Assembly (NCBI RefSeq): GCF_900545795.1
Contig: NZ_URAR01000007.1
Coordinates: forward strand, 1 to 64,000
DNA from: an uncultured Veillonella sp.
GTDB lineage: Bacteria; Bacillota; Negativicutes; Veillonellales; Veillonellaceae
Reading direction: 5' to 3'
DNA: 64,000 bases
A program made the position numbers and the translations under genes. This document shows, piece by piece, positions 56,574 through 63,689 of this stretch (the stretch's first letter is position 1; every line of letters starts with the position of its first letter). The notes beneath the pieces are model-generated. The model was not told the DNA's origin and searched no databases. It saw only the letters and a list, made by a program, of their open reading frames with translations.

Positions 56574-56873
56574 TTATTGGTCTTCAACTTCATAGAATAA
56601 GGCTTGCTCTTGTCCGTTATCTTTTAGTAACTGAATAATTCCTTCAGGTGTCACCTCTTCAATTGGCTTGTATATGTCTTCAAACCCTTTTCTAATCTTT
56701 AGAAAATATTTAGCGTCTGAAGGTATTTCGCTCTTTCTCATATGTTTTTCAAGAGTTTTTCTATTGACAATAACATCACCTGCCAATAAAACAGCGTGGA
56801 TAATCTCGAATGGAGTAGGTCTATTGGCTTGCATACCCCTTAGTGTTTTGTCTTTAAATAGGTATCTCTTCAT
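56574..56873 (-). CDS. Phage-region protein, paralogue of its neighbour
   Basis: 99 residues, unknown family. It begins MKRYLFKDKTLRGMQANRPT and ends with an acidic segment. It shares the pattern YLFK-x4-LR-MQ, FE-I--VL-A and YKPI with the protein of the adjacent upstream gene. The two reading frames overlap by 4 nt and form a leftward operon under the promoter near 57258. Confidence 0.72.
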   Translation of the reverse strand: MKRYLFKDKTLRGMQANRPTPFEIIHAVLLAGDVIVNRKTLEKHMRKSEIPSDAKYFLKIRKGFEDIYKPIEEVTPEGIIQLLKDNGQEQALFYEVEDQ

Positions 56874-57202
56874 TCTCTTACCTCTTTAAATGTTGCGTTC
56901 TCATGACCAAAAATTTCAAGGTCTATCTTGAGGTCTTGCGGTCTTAAGACGTCTATAGGCTTGTACGCCTCACCGTCTACCGTGGACATTCTTAAATATA
57001 ACTTATTATCAAATTCTAGGGCGGTCAATGAGTACCGTGCCAACTTATAATTTTTAGCGGTTACAGCTTCCCTTAATTTGTTATGTATATAATTTTTGTC
57101 GACTAATACAAGTCTTGCATGAAGGACTTCCTTTATTGTCTCAAAGTCTGAAGGCTTACCGCCTTGCATTTTTCTCAAATTCTCATTTTTGAATAAATAC
57201 AT
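56870..57202 (-). CDS. Phage-region protein, paralogue of its neighbour
   Basis: 110 residues, unknown family, first gene of the leftward operon. It begins YLFKNENLRKMQGGKPSDFE, aligned with the start of the 56574 protein, and shares the later YKPI segment. The tandem pair looks like an old duplication. A GGGAG site precedes the ATG. No catalytic motif is visible. Confidence 0.72.
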   Translation of the reverse strand: MYLFKNENLRKMQGGKPSDFETIKEVLHARLVLVDKNYIHNKLREAVTAKNYKLARYSLTALEFDNKLYLRMSTVDGEAYKPIDVLRPQDLKIDLEIFGHENATFKEVRE

Positions 57203-57257
57203 TATTTTGTCTCCCTTCTATAAGTAACTTATAACTCTAATGTCTTCCTGTACCTTT

Positions 57258-57286
57258 ATTATACACTATCCGACCTTACACGTCAA
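57258..57286 (-). promoter_or_regulatory. Leftward promoter with operator at -35
   Basis: On the minus strand TTGACG (57286-57281), 17 bp, TATAAT (57263-57258). The -35 lies in ACACGTCAATACA (57278-57290, plus strand), a 13-mer found again at 57561-57573 in the rightward promoter. It drives the two paralogous genes. Confidence 0.75.
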
Positions 57287-57301
57287 TACATATAATTACA
57301 T

Positions 57302-57475
57302 TTATTTATTCTTTTCGTTCTCAATTAAAAAGTCAATAATAAGAGAACGGACAACAGCGGAAGAATTAAGCATGTTATTTTTACAGTATGTATTAAATGT
57401 GTCTCTTAATTCTTTAGGAATACGCACATTTAGATTTGTGTTATTCTCAAGATTTGTATAATAACTTTTATCCAT
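57302..57475 (-). CDS. Ribbon-helix-helix (Arc/CopG-type) DNA-binding protein
   Basis: 57 residues. The beta strand is TNLNVRIPKELRD, followed by two helices with the turn NSSAVVRSLI: the RHH_1 pattern of Arc/MetJ/CopG repressors. Such proteins dimerise through the strand and bind short operators. A GGGAGG site precedes the ATG. The gene sits between two divergent promoters that share a 13-bp element, so it is the obvious candidate regulator of both. Too short for many gene finders. Confidence 0.85.
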   Translation of the reverse strand: MDKSYYTNLENNTNLNVRIPKELRDTFNTYCKNNMLNSSAVVRSLIIDFLIENEKNK

Positions 57476-57519
57476 ATGTATATACCTCCCTTCTTATATA
57501 TATTATAACATATGGATAA
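57468..57519. repeat. Inverted repeat around the RHH gene start
   Basis: TTATCCATATG (57468-57478) and CATATGGATAA (57509-57519) are exact complements. The left arm covers the RHH start codon and the right arm lies just upstream of a minus-strand TATAAT-like box. It could be an autoregulatory site or an mRNA hairpin hiding the start. Confidence 0.7.
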
Positions 57520-57557
57520 TGATGTGTATAGATTGGTAAATAAAAATAAAATAGTTG

Positions 57558-57586
57558 TTGACACGTCAATACAAAGGGTGTATAAT
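57558..57586 (+). promoter_or_regulatory. Rightward early promoter, consensus, with operator
   Basis: TTGACA (57558-57563), exactly 17 bp, TATAAT (57581-57586). The -35 overlaps TTGACACGTCAA, a near palindrome (TTGAC/GTCAA) that contains the 13-mer shared with the leftward promoter. A host sigma-70 promoter here fits a phage that makes its own polymerase later. Confidence 0.88.
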
Positions 57587-57683
57587 AAAGACATAAGGTA
57601 AGGGACAACAAAGAAGTCCCAAAAAATTTTAGCCCTCATGTGTTGACATGTGAGCACTGTAATAGACAAAAGGAGAACCTAAA

Positions 57684-57914
57684 ATGAAAAAATCTACAAG
57701 CACAAAAACAACTCTAAAGACTATTAAGGCATTCCGTGCCATTGATGTAACTAATGCAACATATGAAGAAATGCAAGAAATCAGAAATAACAACAGAATT
57801 GAACCTATCCTATATTCTGTTGGTATATATGGAATTAGTGGGATAGTGTTTAGAGCAGGCGACAATTTTTACAAAATTATAGAACGTTGCCCAAACTTAT
57901 ATAACGTTCTATAA
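57684..57914 (+). CDS. Phage-region protein of unknown function
   Basis: 76 residues, basic N-terminus, no membrane segment, no recognisable family. AAAGGAG precedes the ATG. It is the first gene of the rightward early operon, about 100 nt after the promoter; the leader contains a GGGAC/GTCCC hairpin at 57602-57620. Confidence 0.68.
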   Translation: MKKSTSTKTTLKTIKAFRAIDVTNATYEEMQEIRNNNRIEPILYSVGIYGISGIVFRAGDNFYKIIERCPNLYNVL

Positions 57915-57946
57915 ACTCAATTGGCACACAATATAGAGAAGCAAAA

Positions 57947-57970
57947 GGGGGAGCACTTCAGACGCTCCCC
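57947..57970 (+). other. Intercistronic hairpin without T run
   Basis: GGGGAGC and GCTCCCC enclose a 9-nt loop between two early genes. With no T tract it is more likely an RNA processing or stability element than a terminator. Confidence 0.65.
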
Positions 57971-57997
57971 AAGTAAACCAAAAAGGAGACAAAGAGA

Positions 57998-58297
57998 ATG
58001 AAGAAAATAGAACAACTAAATAAAGAACTAAGAAAGCACATTTTAAACAAATGGTACTCAATAGTACCTAATAGTTCAACTAATGGGGTTCTCTATAAGG
58101 ACATTCCTAAAAAATCCTATGTGCTTATATATAGGATTAAAGGAAAAGTAATTTATGTCACACACGCAAGCACATTAGAAGAACTTAAAGAGACCATTAT
58201 AAAAAATGGTGGTGTCTTTGAGGTTGAGCCTCACGGTGGCAATTGGCTATATTGTTTTACTGATGTAGTCATTAAAGTACCAAAAGAGTGGCAATAA
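57998..58297 (+). CDS. Phage-region protein of unknown function
   Basis: 99 residues, rich in Lys, alpha/beta-looking, no membrane segment. AAGGAGAC precedes the ATG, the ribosome-site style shared by this region. No family recognised. Confidence 0.7.
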   Translation: MKKIEQLNKELRKHILNKWYSIVPNSSTNGVLYKDIPKKSYVLIYRIKGKVIYVTHASTLEELKETIIKNGGVFEVEPHGGNWLYCFTDVVIKVPKEWQ

Positions 58298-58311
58298 GGG
58301 AGACAAATAAA

Positions 58312-58434
58312 ATGAAAACTAGAGAAGACTTCAAGACCTATGATGAGTTTATGAAACACGTAAAAGAAACATGCACATATCACCATACAGGGGCACGACG
58401 TGAATACGTCTCACGGAAAAACCCAATTGGATAG
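58312..58434 (+). CDS. Very small phage-region protein
   Basis: 40 residues beginning MKTREDFKTYDEFMKHV, with three His residues in TYHHTG. GGGAGAC precedes the ATG 14 nt after the previous stop, and the next gene follows 16 nt later, so spacing supports it as real. Function unknown. Confidence 0.62.
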   Translation: MKTREDFKTYDEFMKHVKETCTYHHTGARREYVSRKNPIG

Positions 58435-58450
58435 TAAAGGAGAAATAAAA

Positions 58451-58678
58451 ATGACACACCAAGAATTTTTGAATAGATTTAATGAGATTTCTAAAAGTCA
58501 CCACGGTGAATTTTTAAGTGGTGAAGAAATAGCCCTTATCGTGAGTAACAAAGTAAATAAAATACTTGCCATCTATGACATAGACGAAAGAGACGACAAG
58601 TTATTTCAGGGGCTCAGAGAACAATATTCTGAGTTACCTCTAGACATTAAGGGGACACGCTTTATTCTGTACATGTAA
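58451..58678 (+). CDS. Phage-region protein of unknown function
   Basis: 75 residues, acidic, mainly helical (MTHQEFLNRFNEISKS). The ATG at 58451 follows AAAGGAG; an in-frame ATG at 58400 lies inside the preceding gene without a site. No family recognised. Confidence 0.68.
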   Translation: MTHQEFLNRFNEISKSHHGEFLSGEEIALIVSNKVNKILAIYDIDERDDKLFQGLREQYSELPLDIKGTRFILYM

Positions 58679-58699
58679 TTTTAAAAGGAGACTAAGACC

Positions 58700-59023
58700 A
58701 TGACTACTACAAACAAAACTTACAAAGACGTTGAAAAAACATATATCGGTGATAGTGACATTGCGTCTCTAACTCTTTCAAGTCCTGAGGGCGTTTATCG
58801 TCTGAACTTTGGGGAAAATGGAGACTATAACGCCTATATTCTTCCTGCAGGGATTGAGATACCTGCCCATTATTCTCTTAGATATGAATGTCGTCATTGG
58901 CTCACAATCTTTGACGACCTAGGGAGAAAATTTAATTACCATTCTTATGGTGCTCAATTCAAAATATATAGGGCAGGCATGAGAGGAGTAATTATTCAGA
59001 TTATCGAACCTGAAGAAAAATAA
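58700..59023 (+). CDS. Phage-region protein of unknown function
   Basis: 107 residues, predicted mostly beta, beginning MTTTNKTYKDVEKTYIGDSD. AAAAGGAGAC precedes the ATG. It ends the first early operon just before a strong terminator. No family recognised. Confidence 0.7.
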   Translation: MTTTNKTYKDVEKTYIGDSDIASLTLSSPEGVYRLNFGENGDYNAYILPAGIEIPAHYSLRYECRHWLTIFDDLGRKFNYHSYGAQFKIYRAGMRGVIIQIIEPEEK

Positions 59024-59025
59024 AA

Positions 59026-59190
59026 TCGAACATAAGTAATTAAATAGAGGTGGCTCAAGATAGCGAAAACAGCTACCTCTATTTTTTATACCCAAAACTT
59101 CAATTTTACGCTCTTTTTATCGAACATACAAGCTATTAAATAGGTGAATATGTTCGATATAATAGAGAATATTCGAATAAATGTTCGATA
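59026..59190. promoter_or_regulatory. Operator cluster upstream of the phage RNA polymerase
   Basis: The element ATCGAACATA or its complement TATGTTCGAT occurs four times: 59026-59035, 59120-59129, 59149-59158 and (ATGTTCGATA) 59181-59190. The middle two form a perfect 11-bp inverted repeat. A TATAAT box overlaps the third copy (59158-59163). CGAAC/GTTCG resembles SOS (LexA/DinR) half sites, but spacing differs. It likely controls the polymerase gene. Confidence 0.6.
59043..59089 (+). terminator. Terminator before the RNA polymerase gene
   Basis: AATAGAGGTGGCT pairs with AGCTACCTCTATT, then T5. It cuts off the first early operon, so the polymerase gene needs its own promoter or read-through. 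Confidence 0.92.
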
Positions 59191-59356
59191 GAATAACTCA
59201 AGAAATCCGCCCTATTTTTCTTCAGGCGGTGGCGTTATTTGTCGTTGTGCGTGCCCTTATGAGCTCCATAAGAGAAACACATGGAAGCCCCTACAGAGAC
59301 GCCCTATAAGGCGAAAAATGACCTAGTTATTAAGTGTTTAAAAGGAGACAAAAGAC

Positions 59357-61924
59357 ATGACCAAAGTATTTACTATTGAAGACCAATTGAAACTAGAGAA
59401 CAGCTACAAAGAATTTGCAAGGGAGCTATTCATTACAAAACACAAGGAACAAGAAGAAAAAGGACAAGCAAGCAAAACAGCAGTAGGCACAAGACTTTTG
59501 AAGTATGTAGGGCAAGACCTAGCAAAGGCAGTTAGTGCATGGTTAACTGAAGAAATCAAGCCTAAGAGAGGTGTGCAGAAGGAGCATAAGAAGCTCCTAA
59601 GTGCCCTAGTGGAAGCATTAGGCTATGATTTAGTACTTCAAAACGCTTGTGCCTTTGTGTTTGAAAAAATAATAAATAGTGTCTCACGCATTAAAGCCCC
59701 ACAAAAGACTATTAGTAATGTCGCTATAGAAGTAGGAAGAGCCTTATATTATGAATGTAAACTTGAAGCCTACCTACAATTTCAAGAATCAAGAGACTTG
59801 AAAAAGAGAGTTATTGCAGAGGTCGACAAGCGGAATGACTTCCGTTACAAGTGGAATGTCATAGAAGAAATTTCAGGGCAAGACACTCAATTTAAATTCT
59901 ATAAGGCAACTGATAGAGAAATGTTATCGTTGGGCAATGCACTAGTAATTTTACTTGTCGAAAATACCGACCTAGTGACCTTGTCGACAAGAGGGACAAA
60001 GGGGCTAATTTATTTAGAGCCTACAGACTTCTTCATTGAACTTTGGGAAAAGAACATAGATAACCTAGCGTCTAAAGTAAATATTAATGCTCCTACAATA
60101 GTACCGCCTAAGAAGTGGACTAGTATTTATGATGGAGCTTATTATAGCCACCCTGAAGACCTTATGAGAATTCATTGGACAAAGAAGAGAGCAAGAACCA
60201 CTAGGGATTACTTAAGAAAACTTCAGGAAGTGGACTTATCAGAAATCATGCATGCAGTAAATAGAATCCAAGAGACCGCCTACTGTATCAATACAGAAGT
60301 GTTAAATGTGGTAAACCACCTAGTTGCGATTGGTGGTGACCGTGCAGGACTTGAAAGAACAGAGCCTTACGAACAACTTCCGTATCTTGAAGGGGAGACC
60401 AATGCAGATGTTATACGTGCTCACAAAAAGAGAATGAAAGAGATTATACAGAAAGAAATTGCTAGAAAGTCTAAAGCCTTACGCATGTATAAAACAATAG
60501 GAACAGCTAAAGACTTTGCTAAGTACCCTAAAATTTACTTCCCTTGCAACATAGATTTTAGAGGTCGTGTGTACCCTATTCCATTCTTCAGTCACCAAGG
60601 TGATGACCTTATGAAGTCTCTATTACTCTATGCAGAACCAACTCCTGCTAAGCATGAGGAAGACCTAGACACATTTAAAATTCAAGGCTCAAACCTTTGG
60701 GGCAACGACAAAATAGGCTATAAGGCTCAGTGCGAATGGATTGATGAAAACTCTGAACATATTCTTAGAAGTGCAGAAGAGCCACTTGCGTATACGTGGT
60801 GGGAACAAGCAGATGAACCTCTCCAATTCCTAGCTTTTTGTCTTGAGTGGAAGCGATATATTGATTACCGCAAAAAATACCCTAGTATCATTGGTTTTAC
60901 TTGTCGTATTCCAATTGCATTTGATGGAACTTGTAGTGGTCTACAGCACTACAGTGCTATGTTACAAGACCCTATAGGGGGCAATGCAGTTAACTTAACA
61001 TGTGGCAATAAGAAACCTAATGACATCTATCAAGAAGTAGCAGATGGAGTTATTAAGTTAGTGCAAGACGACCTAGTTAATGGTACAGCAGATGAACCTT
61101 TTAAAGTTGATAAACGTTATAAGACAAAAGAAGATACTGAAGAAGGTATTGAGGAATATGAGGGGATTAAATACGGCACAAAGACCCTAGCACAACTTTG
61201 GACTAATCACGGTATCACACGTAAGGTTTGTAAAAGACCTGTAATGACCCTAGCTTATGGTAGTGGTCGTTATGGATTTAGTGAACAAATCCTTGAAGAT
61301 ACATGTAAAGACAATCCTATTTTCTCAGGGTGCACTGCTCCTGCTAGTCGTTACCTAGCCGAAAAAATTAGCCTAGTTGTAAAAGATGTTGTCGTTTCTG
61401 CAGTTAAAGGAATGGACTTCCTTAAGAAACTAGCTAAAGCAATGGCTGAAGCGGACTTACCTGTTAGTTGGTGGACGCCTTTAGGATTACCTGTACAGCA
61501 ACAATACATTAAGCAAGAGCAACAAGTATTAAGAACAAGATTAGGGGCAAAGCAGATTAGACTATATTACACAACGCCTGCCACTGATGAAGCAGTCGAC
61601 AAAAATAGCCAACGGAATGGTGTCGCCCCTAACTTTATTCATAGCTTAGATAGTACGCATTTAATGATGGTCGTAAACAGTGCAGGTCTAAACAATTACA
61701 CGACAATTCATGATAGCTTTGGAACATCTTTAGGGGAGACTAAAGAGCTTAAAGCCATACTAAGAGAACAGCTTTATAAACTTTATACTGAGTACACGCC
61801 ACTAGAAACATTTAAAGAGTACGTTGAAGCAGAACTTCATAAAAAATTAGATGATGTAAAACTACCTAAGAAGGGCTCTTTGTCTCTTGGTGACATACTA
61901 AAGTCTGAATATGTATTCCACTGA
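59357..61924 (+). CDS. Single-subunit T7-type DNA-directed RNA polymerase
   Basis: 855 residues (T7 enzyme: 883). All hallmark motifs are present: DFRGRVYPIP (near 400), palm motif A AFDGTCSGLQHYSAML with Asp523, motif B KRPVMTLAYGSGRYGF with Lys626 and Tyr634, and motif C TTIHDSFGTS with His785 and Asp786, corresponding to T7 Asp537, Lys631, Tyr639, His811 and Asp812. The C-terminus LGDILKSEYVFH matches the T7 foot (DILESDFAFA). It should transcribe later phage genes from dedicated promoters. AAAGGAGAC precedes the ATG; it is monocistronic here. Confidence 0.96.
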   Translation: MTKVFTIEDQLKLENSYKEFARELFITKHKEQEEKGQASKTAVGTRLLKYVGQDLAKAVSAWLTEEIKPKRGVQKEHKKLLSALVEALGYDLVLQNACAFVFEKIINSVSRIKAPQKTISNVAIEVGRALYYECKLEAYLQFQESRDLKKRVIAEVDKRNDFRYKWNVIEEISGQDTQFKFYKATDREMLSLGNALVILLVENTDLVTLSTRGTKGLIYLEPTDFFIELWEKNIDNLASKVNINAPTIVPPKKWTSIYDGAYYSHPEDLMRIHWTKKRARTTRDYLRKLQEVDLSEIMHAVNRIQETAYCINTEVLNVVNHLVAIGGDRAGLERTEPYEQLPYLEGETNADVIRAHKKRMKEIIQKEIARKSKALRMYKTIGTAKDFAKYPKIYFPCNIDFRGRVYPIPFFSHQGDDLMKSLLLYAEPTPAKHEEDLDTFKIQGSNLWGNDKIGYKAQCEWIDENSEHILRSAEEPLAYTWWEQADEPLQFLAFCLEWKRYIDYRKKYPSIIGFTCRIPIAFDGTCSGLQHYSAMLQDPIGGNAVNLTCGNKKPNDIYQEVADGVIKLVQDDLVNGTADEPFKVDKRYKTKEDTEEGIEEYEGIKYGTKTLAQLWTNHGITRKVCKRPVMTLAYGSGRYGFSEQILEDTCKDNPIFSGCTAPASRYLAEKISLVVKDVVVSAVKGMDFLKKLAKAMAEADLPVSWWTPLGLPVQQQYIKQEQQVLRTRLGAKQIRLYYTTPATDEAVDKNSQRNGVAPNFIHSLDSTHLMMVVNSAGLNNYTTIHDSFGTSLGETKELKAILREQLYKLYTEYTPLETFKEYVEAELHKKLDDVKLPKKGSLSLGDILKSEYVFH

Positions 61925-61944
61925 TATACAAAGTTAATTGAGCC

Positions 61945-62175
61945 ACGATAAGGAGAAAGACAACCTAAAGGACTACTTAAGTTAACTTAAGAATATCTTA
62001 AGACAACTATAGTATTCCTTTGGTTGTCTTAACGTGGACTATAGTTAAAATATCTTAAGTAATACTATCTATAGTTAACTAAAGAATATCTATAGTTAAC
62101 CTTAAGAATTTTAATTGGTACACGATAAAGAGAAAGAGACTAACTTTAGTCAACTTAAGACCTAGTCTCTTTTGT
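61945..62175 (+). promoter_or_regulatory. Repeated promoter/operator/terminator array after the polymerase gene
   Basis: CACGATAAGGAGAAAGAC (61945) recurs as CACGATAAAGAGAAAGAG (62121). Each starts one arm of a hairpin: AAGACAACC with GGTTGTCTT (about 62023-62031), and AGAGACTA (62135-62142) with TAGTCTCT (62163-62170) then T4. Between lie the palindrome CTTAAGA-ATA-TCTTAAG (61986-62002), two degenerate copies of it, and CTATAG four times (62008, 62039, 62069, 62090), three followed by TTAA. The array is a candidate for promoters read by the phage polymerase. Confidence 0.6.
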
Positions 62176-62208
62176 CGTTCATTTTGTCTAACTGAAAGGG
62201 CGTGGGAG

Positions 62209-62313
62209 ATGGAGATACTTATAGCACTAACAATATGGAATGTTTTCAGTGTGGAAATATTTCTATTAGTTTTGTTAGTTATTCTATGGGTGATATTTGT
62301 AGAAGGAGACTAA
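62209..62313 (+). CDS. Single-span membrane peptide
   Basis: 34 residues, nearly all one hydrophobic helix (IFLLVLLVILWVIFV) with an acidic C-terminus. AAAGGG lies 8 nt upstream. Its last codons contain the ribosome-binding site of the next gene. Could be a small phage inhibitor or membrane modulator; unknown. Confidence 0.5.
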   Translation: MEILIALTIWNVFSVEIFLLVLLVILWVIFVEGD

Positions 62314-62316
62314 ATT

Positions 62317-62760
62317 ATGGAGACCCTATTTTTAAAACAACAGGTACAAGCTATTGATTACTTACGAGACAAATACGAAAGCATTGGTATAAGAATTACA
62401 GAGGTTAAGAGCAAAAAAAAGTTATCACCTGAGTGTAAAAAAATGATTGAACTAGTTGATGGTGTAATAAAGGTTCAAAAAACTATGTTATGGTATCTCA
62501 GATTTGATGATGAATTTTCTTTACAGCAGGCTTTAGTAGCTATTGGCGGATTAACTGTAAATAGTAGAGTAGCTAAAAACTTGAGTGAAACTGTATGCAG
62601 TTTTGTAAGTAATGATAAGAAAAGTGACCTAATGAGCCTTTATGCAGATATAAACTGCTTATGGGATATTCACAATTCACTTGCAGAAAGTTTTGAAGGT
62701 TTAGAAGAATTGAAAAAGCTAGAGGTGTTACTAGATGAACGACTTAATGACAATAACTAG
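62317..62760 (+). CDS. Phage-region protein of unknown function
   Basis: 147 residues, almost all helical, with charged heptad-like segments (LEELKKLEVLLDERL at the end). GAAGGAGAC precedes the ATG. No family recognised. Confidence 0.72.
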   Translation: METLFLKQQVQAIDYLRDKYESIGIRITEVKSKKKLSPECKKMIELVDGVIKVQKTMLWYLRFDDEFSLQQALVAIGGLTVNSRVAKNLSETVCSFVSNDKKSDLMSLYADINCLWDIHNSLAESFEGLEELKKLEVLLDERLNDNN

Positions 62761-62803
62761 TATTGCTTTTGTGTTATACCAATTGATTATTATTGCTCAA
62801 TAA
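62735..62803 (+). CDS. Possible 22-residue membrane peptide
   Basis: MNDLMTITSIAFVLYQLIII-AQ would be one short hydrophobic helix, overlapping the end of the previous gene by 26 nt in another frame, with AGAGGTG upstream. Weakly supported; the next gene starts 42 nt later. Confidence 0.25.
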   Translation: MNDLMTITSIAFVLYQLIIIAQ

Positions 62804-62844
62804 CGTTTATGGTAATAGACAATTGAGAGCAGAAAAGGAGACAA

Positions 62845-63081
62845 ATGGTAAATCAAGAAGTAGACAAGGTGAAAGACGCTAAAATCCAACTCTTTGGTTT
62901 TATGTGGTATGAATGTGCTCACCTTGCAGAAATTACTACAGATAATGAAGGCAATAAAATATATCGAACATATCCTGATGGTCGTACTTCATGGACATAT
63001 GACGCAAGTATCCATGGAAAATTAAACAATTGGTATGAGAGTGATGTTTATTGTATTGAAGGATTAGAGGAGACAAACTAA
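62845..63081 (+). CDS. Phage-region protein of unknown function
   Basis: 78 residues with aromatic-rich motifs (FGFMWYEC, DGRTSWTYD). AAAAGGAGAC precedes the ATG. Its stop shares a base with the start of the next gene (TAATG), so the two are coupled. No family recognised. Confidence 0.7.
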   Translation: MVNQEVDKVKDAKIQLFGFMWYECAHLAEITTDNEGNKIYRTYPDGRTSWTYDASIHGKLNNWYESDVYCIEGLEETN

Positions 63082-63689
63082 TGGATAACAAATACATAAG
63101 TACTGAATTTTTGAATAAGTATTATAACTTACGTACTGAAATACTAAAGAGCGTTTATAACGCAGGCTATGAATATATTGCAAGAGATGAGTGTGGTAAG
63201 CTCTTTGTATATGCAGAGAAACCAAGAAGATTAAGTAGTGTATGGCTTAGTGGTTGTACCAAGTTTAATACTTTAGAGTATGTAGCATATAGAGAAGCGA
63301 ATCTATGGAGTATTAAAGACTTATTTGAGGACATCAAGTGGACTGATAAAGAACCCTTTGATATTGCTAAAGAATTAGATAATGAAACACAACCGATAAT
63401 TCTTGAGGGTTTTGAGGAAGACTTAGCAGGTGCGTTAGCTACTGTTAAAGAAGAACCATTAAAGCATGACGACCATTACAAAGCCTTAGGGATTGAACCG
63501 TGGGACATCTTAGAAGCCAACATGACACATGAAGAGTTCAAAGGTTTTCTAAAGGGCAACATTCAGAAGTATCTGCATAGAAATAAAGAGGGTCTCAAGG
63601 ATTATGAGAAGCTCCTAAACTATGCTCAAAAATTAGTAGAAGTGGAGAAGAAACATGGCAACGACAACAAAAACAACAACGACAAATAG
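63081..63689 (+). CDS. Phage protein with C-terminal DUF3310-like domain
   Basis: 202 residues. The N-terminal 125 residues are unassigned. The C-terminal part (from about 130: HYKALGIEPWDILEANMT, then NIQKYLHR and DYEKLLNYAQKL) fits the DUF3310 pattern found in many phages, sometimes called SaV-like or nucleotide-kinase-like. It probably acts in phage nucleotide or DNA metabolism, in line with the dUTPase gene it overlaps by 35 nt. Confidence 0.8.
   Translation: MDNKYISTEFLNKYYNLRTEILKSVYNAGYEYIARDECGKLFVYAEKPRRLSSVWLSGCTKFNTLEYVAYREANLWSIKDLFEDIKWTDKEPFDIAKELDNETQPIILEGFEEDLAGALATVKEEPLKHDDHYKALGIEPWDILEANMTHEEFKGFLKGNIQKYLHRNKEGLKDYEKLLNYAQKLVEVEKKHGNDNKNNNDK

Noticed and set aside
62060..62074. 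TAATACTATCTATAG read as a T7 promoter
   Set aside because: The T7 core needs six bases between TAATAC and CTATAG; here there are only three. This polymerase need not use the T7 sequence, so I kept the array as a candidate but not as a T7 promoter.
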